Shown here one piece after another: positions 21,476 to 33,931 of a stretch of DNA of 64,000 nt (positions within the stretch are counted from its first letter, which is position 1; every line of letters begins with the position of its first letter). The DNA comes from Byssochlamys sp. IMV 00236 (lineage: Eukaryota; Ascomycota; Eurotiomycetes; Eurotiales; Thermoascaceae). A program made the position numbers and the translations under genes. The notes below the pieces were generated by a model. That model searched no databases. It worked only from the letters and a program-made list of their open reading frames with translations, and was not told where the DNA came from. Location: contig MSJH02000556.1 in assembly GCA_001931875.2 (NCBI GenBank), forward strand, positions 1 through 64,000, in the 5' to 3' direction.

Positions 21476-22862
21476 TTAGTTGATTAGACCTCTCGCGCGC
21501 AGCTCAGCCTCAATGACCTTCTTCCGGCCCAGTTCCTCATCAGTGTGCGATGGCTTCCGCTTGGTCGGGAAGACCTTAACGTTGGGCAGGCTCTTGATGG
21601 CCGGAGTGTCTGCCAATAGCGGTGCCAGCTTCTTAGGCTTCGGGTTGATAGTCTCCTGGACGTAGTCGATGGCCTGCTGCACGGTCTTGATCGAGTGAAC
21701 GGCGGGATCGGGGAAGAAATAACCGGTCAGCTGAGAGAATCGCTTCAAGAACTATAATTTTTGGAGTTAGCAAGATACCCCTCTCGAAGATGGTCTCATA
21801 CTGTGTAACGTACAGCAAACTTGGTAGCTGGGTCTTGTAGAGAGAGAGACAGAAAGCCAGAATCCCGGCTGTCGCGGTATCCGAAGAACGGGAGATCAGG
21901 GGTCTTCTCAGCGTCATTGAAGAGTTTTTCGAGTTCTTCGAAGTCCTCCTCTCCAAATTCCTCGACCTCCTCCTCAGCGGTCTGTTCAGCGGTCTGTTCA
22001 GCAGTCTGTTCAGCAGTCTGTTCAGCAGCGGTTTCCATCTCAACTTCGCTGCCAATCTGCTGGAAGACGTAGAAGAGGTTGTTCTCAGTCTCCTTATTGG
22101 GAAAGACCAGAGCACCATCTAGCGGTCCGTTGCCGTTACCAGGCTGGATCTTACACTTCCAGATCATCTTGAACACGGTCTTGTCGTGCTCGAGGACCTC
22201 ACAGACATCTGTCAGGGGCTTCTTCAATGCGTGCATGAGGCACAGCTCAACAGCGGTCTGGTGAGCGGCCAGAGACAGGTGTCCCTTCTCAGTCAACTTG
22301 CGCTTCGACAAGAACCTAACTCCAACTAATCAGCAAACCTTTCCGAAATTTTCTTCCGCTATACAAGTCCCTCAGTAACAATGGCGGATTCAACTTACGA
22401 GTGATACTCGTCGGCCTCCGTAGGAGGATAATCCGACCATCTTCCAAGATGACCGACTCTCTCCAGACCATCCCAAGTCGAAGCAGGTCTGTAGTCATCG
22501 GGCGGAGCAATTTCCTGCTCAAGTTGTTCCAGCTCCCGAGCATCCTGCTGTTGTTGCTCTGCCACCACAACTTCTTCCTCCGCTCCCTGCCTTCTCTTCC
22601 GCATAGCCCGCTCAATCACACCTTCACCTCCATACGGATCCTTCAGACCTGGCGGGTTATCCGTACCCCAGATCTTGCGGCGCACCTTCTCCGTGAAGGG
22701 GGTGTCGTTGGAGGAAACATGGCGACGGAATCGATGAGCGACAGACGCCGACAACACCTGCGGTCGAAATTCTTGTCGGCACGTCGAACAAACGTACAGA
22801 GACTTCGACACCTGGAGGGATGGAACCTCCAATGGGTTCAACAGCCGCACGGAAGGACGCAT
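21476..22862 (-). CDS. Mitochondrial large ribosomal subunit protein mL50 (likely)
   Basis: Three exons (22862-22399, 22315-21814, 21751-21476; introns of 83 and 62 bases) give 413 aa. The first 50 residues are basic with no early acidic residues, like a mitochondrial presequence. Then come WDGLERVGHLGRWSDYPP and DEYHSFLSKRKLTEKGHLS, rebuilt across intron 1, and a C-terminal FLKRFSQLTGYFF block rebuilt across intron 2. These fit the fungal mL50/Mrpl13 family of mitoribosomal proteins. I recall this family from its tryptophan-rich motif rather than by alignment, so the family call is tentative while the mitochondrial location and gene structure are firmer. An acidic insert with four EQTA repeats lies near residue 250. 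Confidence 0.65.
21975..22026 (-). repeat. Four 12-base coding repeats (EQTA) in the mL50 gene
   Basis: Four near-identical copies of a 12-base unit encode (EQTA)x4 inside the acidic segment of the mL50-like protein. Copies differ only at a third-base C/T, so the array looks recent and may vary between strains. Confidence 0.8.
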
Positions 22863-23339
22863 AGTTGCGGCGTTGACAACTCGCGAGTCGAGGGCTCTGG
22901 CGGACTCTCGAAAGATTTGTATCCCGTCCAGCTTCCTTTTGCTCCGACTCTAACGGGGACGGGGAATTAGTGTCACGTGACATTCAGTGTCGCCCCAACT
23001 GCTTTATCCAGCCATAGTAACGTTAGATGTCATCGAGAAAATAGCAAGTCTGGGTATTATACGCATAGAACGACATTCTTCATCATCCAAAATTCTAGAG
23101 GTCTGGTTCTCATGTATTATTTTGAGGAGATTGAACTTTATGAAGACGAGCAAATATGCGCCCATTCACTCATCCTAATTTACTAGATCCGGCTCTTACC
23201 AAGTAGTAGTTCATGCAAAATTCTCAGGGATATACAGGCTCTCATCAAAAATGGTAACGATATGCTCAAAACAAAGAATCATGACCCGCAAAAAGAAGTA
23301 ACAATGATGTACATGCACATGACATATTCTTTTTGCTTT
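22863..23339. other. Intergenic: mL50 promoter and thiolase 3' flank
   Basis: 477 bases between two minus-strand genes. The half near 23100-23300 is AT-rich. No further gene is supported. Confidence 0.45.
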
Positions 23340-24581
23340 TTACTCTCTGACGAACATGCCGGCCATACCCATACCAGTTCCAATGCACATGCTCACAACA
23401 CCGACCTCCTGGCCAGTTCTCTCCAGCTCAGGAAGCAGGGTAGCAACCTGTCTGGCGCCAGTGGCACCGAGGGGATGGCCCAGGGCGATAGCACCACCCT
23501 TGGGGTTGACCTTGGCCTCATCAATGCCCAGCTTGCGGACGCAGTAAAGGGCCTGCGAGGCAAATGCCTCGTTGATCTCCCAGATTCCAACGTCAGACAC
23601 GTCCATACCGACGAGATCAAGCAGCTTGGGGATAGCAACGGCAGGTCCAACACCCATCTCGTCGGGAGCGCATCCGGCGACAGTGCTGGCGACCCAGCGG
23701 CCCTTGATGGAGGAAGAAAGACCAAGCTCGGTGGCAGTGGAACGGCGCATCAACAGCGTAGCAGCAGCACCGTCACTGACCTGAGAGCTGTTTCCTGCGG
23801 TACTGGAGCCAGTCTCGGAGAAGGCAGGCTTCAGGGAAGCCATCTTCTCAACAGAGACAGTGGGACGGATACCGTCGTCCTTAGTGACCGTGATCTCCTG
23901 CGGGGCAGCATCAGGGTGCTCAGCAGAGAAGGACAGCGTCTTGACAGGCACAATCTCAGCATCAAACAGACCGGCAGCCTGTGCAGCAGCGGCCTTCTGG
24001 TGGGAGGCAGCAGCGAAGACATCCTGGTCAGCTCTCGAAATGCCGTAACGGCTAGCAACATTTTCAGACGTAATTCCCATGGGCATGATGCAGTCTCTGG
24101 CATCCTTGGATGGTGAGCCCTTCAGCTCAGGCCACAGAACCGTGGGAATGGCACGGGATCCGTAGTTTCTCGTCATGGACTCCATACCACCACCGACACC
24201 AACATTGATAGCGCCAGCACGAATACCATGGGCAATTCCAGTAATGGCCGCCAGACCAGATGAGCACTGTCTGTTTATGGTGTGGAAGGGAACTGTGTGA
24301 GGAAACCCGGCGTGGATCTGAGCCATACGGCCGGCTTTGGCACCACCAAGCTCCTGAAGCACGGAACCAATTGCCACATCTTCAATAAGAGCCGGGTCGA
24401 GGTTGGGGTTTGCGGCAAGAGTAGCACGGAGAACGTGAGCAAGCAGCTCTTCGGGGTAGGCGTCTTTGAAACCGCCTTTCTTAGCACGAGTGATGGGAGT
24501 GCGGAGAGAGGACAGGATAACAATGTCCGAGGGAGACTTTTGGAGGACCTGGCGGAGGCCCTTAGGAATTGGGGAGGCCAT
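23340..24581 (-). CDS. 3-ketoacyl-CoA thiolase
   Basis: Single exon, 413 aa, full length for thiolase. The enzyme cleaves 3-ketoacyl-CoA with CoA in the last step of beta-oxidation. Active-site residues are present: Cys106 in NRQCSSG, His369 in LGHPLGATG, and Cys399 in SMCIGTGMG, plus the NEAFA loop. The sequence is of the acyl-CoA acyltransferase type (POT1/Fox3 side) rather than a biosynthetic Erg10 acetoacetyl-CoA thiolase. The C-terminus is MFVRE, so there is no PTS1 signal, and the N-terminus (MASPIPKGLRQVLQ) has no canonical PTS2 (R/K-L/V/I-x5-H/Q-L/A). Peroxisomal location is therefore likely from the family but not shown by the sequence. The start at 24581 has a good context (GCTATGGCC). 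Confidence 0.9.
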   Translation of the reverse strand: MASPIPKGLRQVLQKSPSDIVILSSLRTPITRAKKGGFKDAYPEELLAHVLRATLAANPNLDPALIEDVAIGSVLQELGGAKAGRMAQIHAGFPHTVPFHTINRQCSSGLAAITGIAHGIRAGAINVGVGGGMESMTRNYGSRAIPTVLWPELKGSPSKDARDCIMPMGITSENVASRYGISRADQDVFAAASHQKAAAAQAAGLFDAEIVPVKTLSFSAEHPDAAPQEITVTKDDGIRPTVSVEKMASLKPAFSETGSSTAGNSSQVSDGAAATLLMRRSTATELGLSSSIKGRWVASTVAGCAPDEMGVGPAVAIPKLLDLVGMDVSDVGIWEINEAFASQALYCVRKLGIDEAKVNPKGGAIALGHPLGATGARQVATLLPELERTGQEVGVVSMCIGTGMGMAGMFVRE

Positions 24582-25625
24582 AGCTGTTGTACGGCAAATG
24601 TCGAACTGCGGAAAAGCACAAAAGAACTGTCGTCAACACTCTTAATCGGCCAACGAGAGATTCTAAGATGCTGCTCTCTACTTTCGAGCAGCGGACGGCC
24701 AACGCGGAATGTCGCAGACCGGGATGAAGTATAGAAGGCAGAAGAGAACACCTAAGTCCTTGGGTATCACAATGAAACTGTAAAAAGAGACACCAGAAAA
24801 GAAAATCAAAAAGGAACCCAGAGACTATTTAGAAATCGGCGTTCAATTAATGCCGCGAGATCGGATGGCAACGAAGGAGTTTCTCCACCGGCAAAGACGA
24901 TCGGAAAAGGACTCTGCCGAGAATGATGGGGAAACAAATACTTCCCCGTGCGGGGAGTAACTCTTGTTATTATTTGGAGACAACGCCTCTAGATGGAAGA
25001 GCTTAGATTATCGATATGCAGTAACTTCATTGCGTTCGTTTATCATAGGATGACATCTAGACATTATCCATCTTGTTTTCTCATTGATGCTGATAAGAAT
25101 GTCACTGTATCTAGCACCTCTGGTTAACTAACAAAACATTTCGGATACCGCAATGCTTAGTCATATATTTCGGATCTTGCCTTCGGAACATGACATACCA
25201 TAGTTTATCCATCTTCCTTATTCTGGACGATAAATTGATGCTCTTCTAGACCAAAAAAATCAGATCCCCAAAGGGTTGCGGATAAAGGTAATTGTTGGTT
25301 TATGAATACAAAAGAATGTGCATAGTCTCAACCTTGTATAAGACGATTCCCGTGCCCCTGCTGAAGGGACTCTATTCCATATGTCGTATTTTCCCAGGCT
25401 CGTGTATACTCTTTCCTTTGCCCTGTAATCTTTAACCCTCCGAGAACTGGAAGAAAATCTCATCCCAGCCAGTGAACGCCTAAAGCGCCTAATTATCTAT
25501 AAAGTTCCGAAAAGAAAAATAAAACATAACCAAAAATCCACGTCACAAATGGACGGAAGACAGATCAGCAGAGCTCCACAGAGAGACAGTGAAGGTCACT
25601 CTGTGGAGTCTTATAAGACTGGGTA
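24582..25625. other. Thiolase promoter and intergenic DNA
   Basis: About 1 kb upstream of the thiolase. A CCGCAG acceptor-like site lies 30 bases before the ATG and could mark a leader intron. The rest is AT-rich. No other gene was seen. Confidence 0.4.
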
Positions 25626-26747
25626 TCATGAACGAATGATATGGCTGTAGTGTCCAGGCACTCTACGTCGACACTTGTCGCAGTCTGCGCGGTAACCCAT
25701 AGAGAAGCTAATTTTGCCCTTTTCGGCCGTGGATGCCGCGTTATTAACTATCGATTCCCTGCCGTTGCCGGCCAAATCTGCGAATGAAGAACGGTTCCGT
25801 AAAATAGCAGCCGTGCTGGCTTCCATGGGGGTAACCGAAAGGTCCTGCTCTCGACCGCATTCACCTCGTTCTGGAGCAACGGACCAGGAAGAAGTTGGTC
25901 CAGAAGCGATACCCAACGGAGGTGTGTCTGTTACTGATAATCCCTGATCGTTCGGGACTCCCGTACCGTAATTCTGGTTGTTATTGCTCATGCGGTCTTC
26001 ATCCTCGCTGATGGGGCTGGGCAGACGTCGGCGTCGCCACCATTCCGGCTCTCCATTCCTCTCATCGCTGTTACTGCTTGGAGCCGATTCCTGTGTTGGC
26101 ATTGAGGGATCGTCCTCCATCATAGCCTCGACGTTCATATTAACGGTAAAGTGTCCATAGATTGGAGTTGCTGTGCGGCCTCCGCTGATGTTGAGCGACT
26201 GGTTGATCAGATGCTGTGGGATTGGCGACGGCTGTACGCTCCCACCGCTTCTGGCACTGACAGGCCATGGCGAAAGGTTATCACCACCAGCTAATGGATG
26301 TGACTCGGCCATGTCAAGGTCCATGGCTGATTCTGGTTCGGGCGCTGGCGGTCTAGGGACCAACTGAGAAAGCCAACCGCTCTGCGCAGCCTGAGCATTT
26401 GCATCTCGCAGACCATTATTGTCATCATCGTCGTCGGACGAGTCGGCAGGAGTAAGTGCAGGTGGAATAGACCGAGAAGCGAATTGATTCTGCTGGGCAG
26501 TGGATGCATTGTAAAGAGAATTAGGGGAAACGCGCAGTGGTAGAGGTGTCGGACGTGGTTTCTGCAGTCATACCGTCAGTTACGAGACTCAACAATGGCC
26601 TGATCCTTCTGTCGAGGATCGGACGAATTCCAAACCGGATTGTTTGTCAGTGGGGGCCATCTGTCGCGCTTCACGTACCTTGCTGTCGTGTTGTAGGTAG
26701 TCTTCGATGTCATCGCCTCGGGGGCGTTTGGCAGATAAGCTAAACAT
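25626..26747 (-). CDS. Unrecognised protein with CxxC C-terminal motif
   Basis: Two exons (26747-26679 and 26561-25626, 111-base intron) give 334 aa. The intron joins MFSLSAKRPRGDDIEDYLQH to a proline-rich segment in phase 0. I do not recognise the family. Most of the chain is polar and low complexity (Ser, Pro, Asn, Asp) with an acidic run SSDDDDNN and a WWRRRR patch. Only the last 25 residues look ordered: GYRADCDKCRRRVPGHYSHI, a compact Cys/His motif that might bind zinc. The two ends are the parts that look conserved; the middle looks disordered. The KRPR at residues 7-10 could be a nuclear signal, which is inference. Gene structure is well supported by the clean join and the long open frame. 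Confidence 0.65.
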
Positions 26748-28810
26748 AGTACCCTCTATGGTTGCAATTGTTTTGGCGTCAGATAGCAATAGGAGTCAGA
26801 GGCCGGTGTGTGAGCTTTGAATCTTTGCGAAAGGAAACAGTCTAGTAAACTGTTCGATGCTAGCCTTGATCGGAACTCATGGAGGGAAAAGTGTCAGGAG
26901 AAGGAGAAAGAGGAGTCCTGAACAAAAAATGTCGCGACAGTCAAACAAGTTTTTGTAGGAGATCAGCCAGCGGTTTCAGAACGCATATCAACGTCAGAGA
27001 AACAGTCGAGGTGAGACAGTAGTGGTGATGATGCTGAAGCTGGGGCCGGCTTAGGGGACAAGCCTAGCTGCCTTCGCGCGGCCGCTAAGAGACGTCCTGT
27101 TTGGCCTCACTGGGAGCGGCTAGCTTGCCCAGTCTTTAGGGCTGTTAGTGTGAATTTGTTGCTCTGGAACTTCTGCTAGAGCTTTAACTAGCGTAGGTAC
27201 GTCAAGATCGCAGGATTTGTGGGGTTGTCCAGTACTTAAGCTATTGGTCCCGGACATGCGTTCCTCTCCTCTCTCCGCATTCGATCTCGCATCCAGTACG
27301 TCAGATTGGATCCTATCTATTAAGCCACCTTCAACCTGCTCTTTATTGAAATTACAAGACAAAAAGTCCGTGGAAGGTTGGATTTCACTTGCAGCATGAG
27401 AAATATCGTCCAGAAACATCGTTGCAAGCAAGGAACATTCCAGCGCAAACTGACGATCAACAGTAAGCCTGCAGTTGAAGGTAACCATGTCTCAATTCTA
27501 GATTACAAACAAGCATTAACTTCTTCTGTAGAGTATATAACCGAATACTCAACCACACTCTATAACCTGAATTGAAATCTCATTGCAAAAGGTTGAGCTT
27601 AGTTCGACTTCTAGGTTATGTCAAAAATTGAGTGCCAATAAATCTCCAGCTCAAGCATTGGGAGCCAGATTAGAGAGTTACTGGAGGAACTTATAGTATT
27701 ACTTGCAGCATCCGTTGGCGTTTGTCAGGAAAAATATCAAACTGTATCCCTCCTGTGCCTTGTCTACGCCTTGTGGCAGTTTTATTTATAAGCCCAATAC
27801 GCTACAGACTCCATTCCTTCACGACAAGGAATCCTACCATTTGAAGCTAAGTCTTTCTCTCCTTTCTGGTATTCTTGGTACCGCTGCGAACTGAGGTCCC
27901 TTGGCCAGGATCCCCATGCCTTTTGAGACAGATAGTTTTATTAGGAACGCTTTTGAATGGTCACCACAACTTCCCAATAGACCACTACAGTCGATCTTTG
28001 ACCCTTTGACCTGTGTAACGTCATGCTACTGCCGTCCCGTAAGTGACAGGGATGCAAAGAAGAAACAAGAGGATGGAGCTCTTCTAGATGTGACCAGTCA
28101 AGGGCGATCAGACGATAAGAACTTGCTCCTTGGTTATTGCAGGCGACTGAATTCATAAGTGTACTTTTGCAGCATCCGCACAGGACGATTTCCTTACACG
28201 CTAAAAATAATACTTCCTAGACGCTACTTATTCTCTATATTCTCCCTTTGGTTATCATCTTTTTCCTCCCGCCACTACTTCGATGATCGATCAGACATGC
28301 TCACCGCCTGCGCGAATGTGGTCATTATGGCCCCTATGATTGGTCCATCATAGAGAGACAGGGCTTGACGTTGTGCGGGGGCTTCCGGGCAAAAAAAGAA
28401 AGAAAAATAGAAAATTGTCACATTGTCGCTTATCTCGAGCACAACAACAGTGACTTGCAGTCCTGTGATAGTCTAGCAGTAATGATAGTCTAGGAGGCAA
28501 ATATCATCTATATTAATTTTTCAAGTAGAGTGAGTGGCCAAGAGTGTGGTTGCTGTCCCCGCCATCTCCGTCCACCCGTAGCTTTTTTACTTCTTAGGCT
28601 CGACCGGTATCGCAGCAACTCTCCATCAACTTTGCCTCCACCCCTCTTGACTCAATTCTGGATTGAAAGTCCTCAGATCGTTCTTTCAACACCGTGATAC
28701 AGTGGCTTTGCAGCTAAGCTGTCTTTTTTGCAAGAGGATTCTTTCACTCTTTGTACTGCACCATTCACCGGAACCTAGCTACAACTTGAACTCATCTTAA
28801 CGGTCGCATC
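26748..28810. other. Intergenic region with one doubtful ORF
   Basis: Two kilobases between the CxxC-tailed protein and DAHP synthase. It holds the doubtful ORF at 27120-27488 and the DAHP synthase promoter and CT-rich leader (28600-28810). Nothing else is supported. Confidence 0.4.
27120..27488 (-). CDS. Doubtful small ORF, 122 aa
   Basis: An ATG-started frame of 122 codons with ordinary amino-acid composition and no low complexity. I do not recognise the protein and saw no introns or conserved motif. It could be a real small gene, a gene remnant, or chance. It lies alone in a 2-kb intergenic region. Confidence 0.2.
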   Translation of the reverse strand: MVTFNCRLTVDRQFALECSLLATMFLDDISHAASEIQPSTDFLSCNFNKEQVEGGLIDRIQSDVLDARSNAERGEERMSGTNSLSTGQPHKSCDLDVPTLVKALAEVPEQQIHTNSPKDWAS

Positions 28811-30079
<1,269 letters not shown>

Positions 30080-30750
30080 AAAGTGGACCTAGATATATTC
30101 CTGCATGATTGGGGATTCATTGGACTATATTTCTTTGCAAAAACAAAAAAGCTCGCAGCACATTTTCTTTCATGTACATGATCTCTTCAACCCAGTTCGT
30201 TTTGTTCCTGAGGTGACTTTTGATCTGTCCGCTATTTGTGATATTCCGGAGTTACTACTTTCCATCACCTGCCTGTTTGGATGCTAGAGCCAAGAAAAGC
30301 TGACTGAGCCGATCTTCATATCCTTGGGTTCCTTTTTCTTTTCTATTGTAGATTGTAGAGGTGAAAGCTTTTCCATTATTAGTAGCAAGCGAACCACGTA
30401 GGGCCAACTAATAATAAGGGAGATTCCCATGAGACATGCATGAAGGAGAGTGATTTCAGAGAATGTAACGAGCACAATGCAATATATACGTACAGAATAT
30501 ACACGCACACGCAACCGATATTCCTGAAAATACAAACGATAGAAGGACAAAAAGGGCGAGCAAAAATAAGAACACATGTATCCCCGCATGAGACGCCGCA
30601 ACCCAATGTGTGTAGAGGACTGAATGGAGACGGATAATAATGGATTCCGGGACCATTAAGAGAGGTTCGAAGCATTCGGAACTGGTCGTACAGGGTAGAA
30701 AAACAGTATGGTCGCTTATAGCGGTATCCTTCGTTCATTTTTTCGGGCTG
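30080..30750. other. Convergent 3' intergenic region
   Basis: 671 bases between the ends of DAHP synthase (plus) and the Cox14-like gene (minus). No further gene was seen. T-rich stretches may contribute to polyadenylation. Confidence 0.4.
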
Positions 30751-31698
30751 TTATGACCGTCCGGTAAACCAGCTTTTCCAGCTTCGTGCTGATTGCTTGG
30801 CTACTGATTCAGCATTCTCGGCCAGGACGTCAAGCTGGCCAGGTTGGATGGGATGAGTAGCTGGCGCTGCTGCCGTAGAGGCGTTCTCCGCGAGTTTGGA
30901 ATCTTCCGCTTTCTTCGCATTGAGGGCTTCGATGACGCCCAGCTTGCCATCATTGACAGTCGGGGTCTCTTCGGGGACCTCGTCGATCTTTAATCCTCCG
31001 AAGATATACTGCTTGAACTTATTCCACGGCTTCTGCTCCTTCTCCTTCTCCTTGGCCTCCTTCTCCAACTCCCCGATCCTCTCTTGCCTCAGAACCTCAA
31101 GCTGCTCATCCGTGGCAGTGCCGTTGGCGTATGCGAGCCTGGCATCCTGCAGGGTTTGAAGCTGCTTTTCCAGCCACAATTCGCGTTGCCGTCGGTTGTA
31201 CATCGTTAGAGAAACGACTGAGTAAATGGTAAGGGCTCCGCATACGCCTGCATCGTTGAGAACGGATTAGTTGTTTGTGCCAACGGATGCGGGTATGGAG
31301 AATAGTCCAATGCAGGATGGAATATAGCCAACTCTGATCATTGAAGATTGGGCAACGCATCAACTGAGAGCTTTAGACGTACCGGATGCCGCAATTAGAG
31401 TATAAATCATGGCCTTGTGAGCTCTATTCGCAATACCACGTCCTTTCTCAATAAAGGTGTCCACCCGAGACGTCGAAGCCGCGATTCGAGCAGCGCGTGC
31501 TTCCGCTCGTAGACGTTCGACCTTTTGCTTGGGAGTCTCTTCCTTCCCTCCGGGCCCCGATGAGGATGGGCCCGAACCCTGCTTCTTTGCCATGAATCCC
31601 GGCAGCTTGTACGGCGTAGCTGACGTCGTAGCGGCCTTTGAACTGACGTACGGCCCTGTGGCCGTGAACCTCGTTGCGTCTGCGGCGGAGCGGGACAT
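30751..31698 (-). CDS. Cox14-like cytochrome c oxidase assembly protein
   Basis: Two exons (31698-31383 and 31247-30751, 135-base intron) give 270 aa. The N-terminal 85 residues are basic and Ser/Ala-rich, then one membrane span is rebuilt across the intron (MIYTLIAASGVCGALTIYSV), followed by YNRRQRELWLEKQLQTLQDA and a long charged, coiled C-terminal tail. This layout matches filamentous-fungal proteins annotated with the cytochrome oxidase c assembly (Cox14) domain; yeast Cox14 itself is much shorter and lacks the tail. The expected place is the mitochondrial inner membrane, in early Cox1 assembly. I base the family on memory of fungal homologues, so it is moderate in certainty. Confidence 0.65.
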
Positions 31699-32173
31699 GA
31701 TGCTCGAAATTCTCAGCTATCCAATTCAAATCGCTGCTTCGAACTTTCCCGTAGGCTTTAGTGACTGGTGGCCACTCCAGTACACGTAGCAATTGCTAAT
31801 CGAGCCCTTCTGGTTCGGGAATTGGCGGGGGAGACTCAGGATATCCGGACAAAGGAGTTCGATTGTTGTTGGGTTAAATTTTTAGAGGGGCCTCGCGGAC
31901 CGGAAGCCAAGACCAGTGAGATGCGCGCGAGAAGTAATTACATATGTCAGCTTCCGCCTCGGAGCTGGAACTTCGGCGACCTGTCTTTATAACTGAACTC
32001 TCCAGGTTAAAGCAATCTGCGCGAGAAGAGGAATCCAAGGGGGAGATTTCGTTTTTCCCCGACATGAATCGTGAAGTTTTACACATTGATTCTGTTTTGC
32101 ATTTACTGACGAAAGACCAAAGTCCTAAGAGTCGGTGAACGGAACGTTCACATAGCTTTTCGTTTTACAGATC
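31699..32173. promoter_or_regulatory. Divergent promoter, Cox14-like / DUF2458 genes
   Basis: 475 bases between divergent starts. No TATA box is clear. The open frames in this region are short and not supported. Confidence 0.45.
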
Positions 32174-33181
32174 ATGGCTTCCAACAGCAACCCAGACTTG
32201 GAAGCTGTTCTCAAGACATTATCTGCCTTTGCACCTCCTGCGAATGCAAGTCAGACTTTTCTCAATAATCATGGCGCTAACCCGAGTCTTCAACACACAA
32301 ACGGTTCGCGAGATGATGAGGAATACGAGCCCTCAGACGCTCTGCTCTCACTTCCATCTCAGTCCCAGCAAGCACCAAGGTATCCACCGTCCACTGTTGC
32401 GATGGGAGCCAGAGACCCTGTCCTGGGATCAGGAACGAACACGAACACTCCCGACTCCTCCACCATTGTCACCTGGTCCGCGGCGTTGAAACACGTTATG
32501 CGAACAGTGTCCCAGAACGAAGCTCTACAGTCGAAAATCCGCAGACTAATACGCAGCCAGCATGACCATGAGAAACAATGGTGGAAGGGTCGAGAAGCCC
32601 TGATAGAGAAACAAAAGGCACGGGTAGAGAAGAAGAAGAAACTGGACGAGGTTCTGTAAGTGCAGGGCCTTCTTCGTGGAGATGTGATTCTGTTTTTTTA
32701 TGGAACTGACACAGCTTTTATCTAGACGATCTGTCGGTGCTCCTGTCACTGAAAGTAAGGAGGTCTCTGTACGTATTACTCGCAATTCTCCTCCATCTTT
32801 TTTCTTTTTCTTACACATGGTCAACCAACTGTCTGCCATTGAAATAACTACGAGGTGATTGGATAACTAACAGTCTTGTCCGTTACGTGGAAATAGACAG
32901 TAGAAGAAGACCGCGCAGAGCTTAACAATTACGACGCCAAAGTCTACAAAGCCTCTGCTGATATGGCCAAAGCACTAGACGCGGAACTTCGCGCCTTAGG
33001 TATCCCCTTTTTCGCGGTGAAACATTCTCTTGTAAAAGCAGAAGCGGAGAAAGCTATATCGGAACCATCTGCTACACGTACAAAACCAGAAGGAAGTGGA
33101 GATGGCACACTCTCGAGAGAAGAGTTGTCAGCGCTCCAGCGGAGAATGCTGGAGTTACTCCAAGATCTGTGTAAGGAGTGA
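32174..33181 (+). CDS. DUF2458-type coiled-coil protein
   Basis: Three exons (32174-32655, 32726-32768, 32897-33181; introns of 70 and 128 bases) give 269 aa. The sequence fits the fungal DUF2458 family of unknown function: an N-terminal DLEAVLKTLSAF helix, a disordered middle, then a long helical region with ALKHVMRTVSQNEALQSKIRRLI, HEKQWWKGREALIEKQ and a C-terminal MAKALDAELRALGIPFF block. The 43-base middle exon is small but both joins are in phase and keep the helix going. No catalytic motif is visible. The acceptor of intron 2 was set at 32896 because the alternative four bases later opens with a stop codon. The product is probably a structural or adaptor protein. Confidence 0.75.
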
Positions 33182-33931
33182 TGGGAGGGGTTGCAGTACA
33201 GCTTATGTTCTGTCCAGGAGATCTGCTGCCGAAATGATGACAGTCACAAGTACAAGAGCCTGCAGAGAGAGTTGAAGAGACGGGGCGAGTGCTACTTTCC
33301 CTTACAAAGCTTCATCCCGACCCAGATTGGGAAGTCTGCTACATGCAACGTACCATGTTTGAAGCAAACGGTCGTCCAGCATGGCATATTAGCAACAGGG
33401 AGCCTCTAAGCTCTCGATGATATGATGATTGATACCGTCTCGACACCATGGGAATCGAGACTTATATCTACGCCTTCGTACGCTAATCATTACATTGCCT
33501 GTTACGCGAAGCATATTCTGCAAGTCTATGAGTCGATAAGTCTGATACGATATCATAGAGTATGTACACCAGGGCCTCTATTCTTTCGCGCCAGCAGTAG
33601 TTAGTCTATCCCGCTTCCCAGTAACCGAGTCCCCGCGAATTACCAGACCTGTATGCATGAGAGTAGACAAAGAAAAGAAGCATGCGGGGATTTTCATAGC
33701 ATGAACACAACGCTGTTGTGCCTTCGCGACGCTCGCATAGGAAGAAAACAATGAGCAAACAGAACTCTGAACCATGAACGCCTTCGTATGCATATCATGC
33801 TGGACTGGCCAGGAGATAATGGATATTAAAGAGAAAGAGACCGGTGCAGCAAATGCAGTGAGCCGAGCTCATGTATGTTCCGAAGGGTATTGCAGCTCAC
33901 TTCAAAACTCAAAATGCAAGAAAATCGAGAA
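33182..33931. other. Convergent 3' intergenic region
   Basis: 750 bases between the DUF2458 gene (plus) and the hexokinase-like gene (minus). No supported gene. Confidence 0.4.

Noticed and set aside
22401..22970. 189-codon plus-strand frame
   Set aside because: Antisense to exon 1 of the mL50-like gene, which has in-phase splice joins and a presequence-like start.
23262..24116. 284-codon plus-strand frame over the thiolase gene
   Set aside because: Antisense to the thiolase, whose catalytic motifs are complete; the long frame reflects codon bias.
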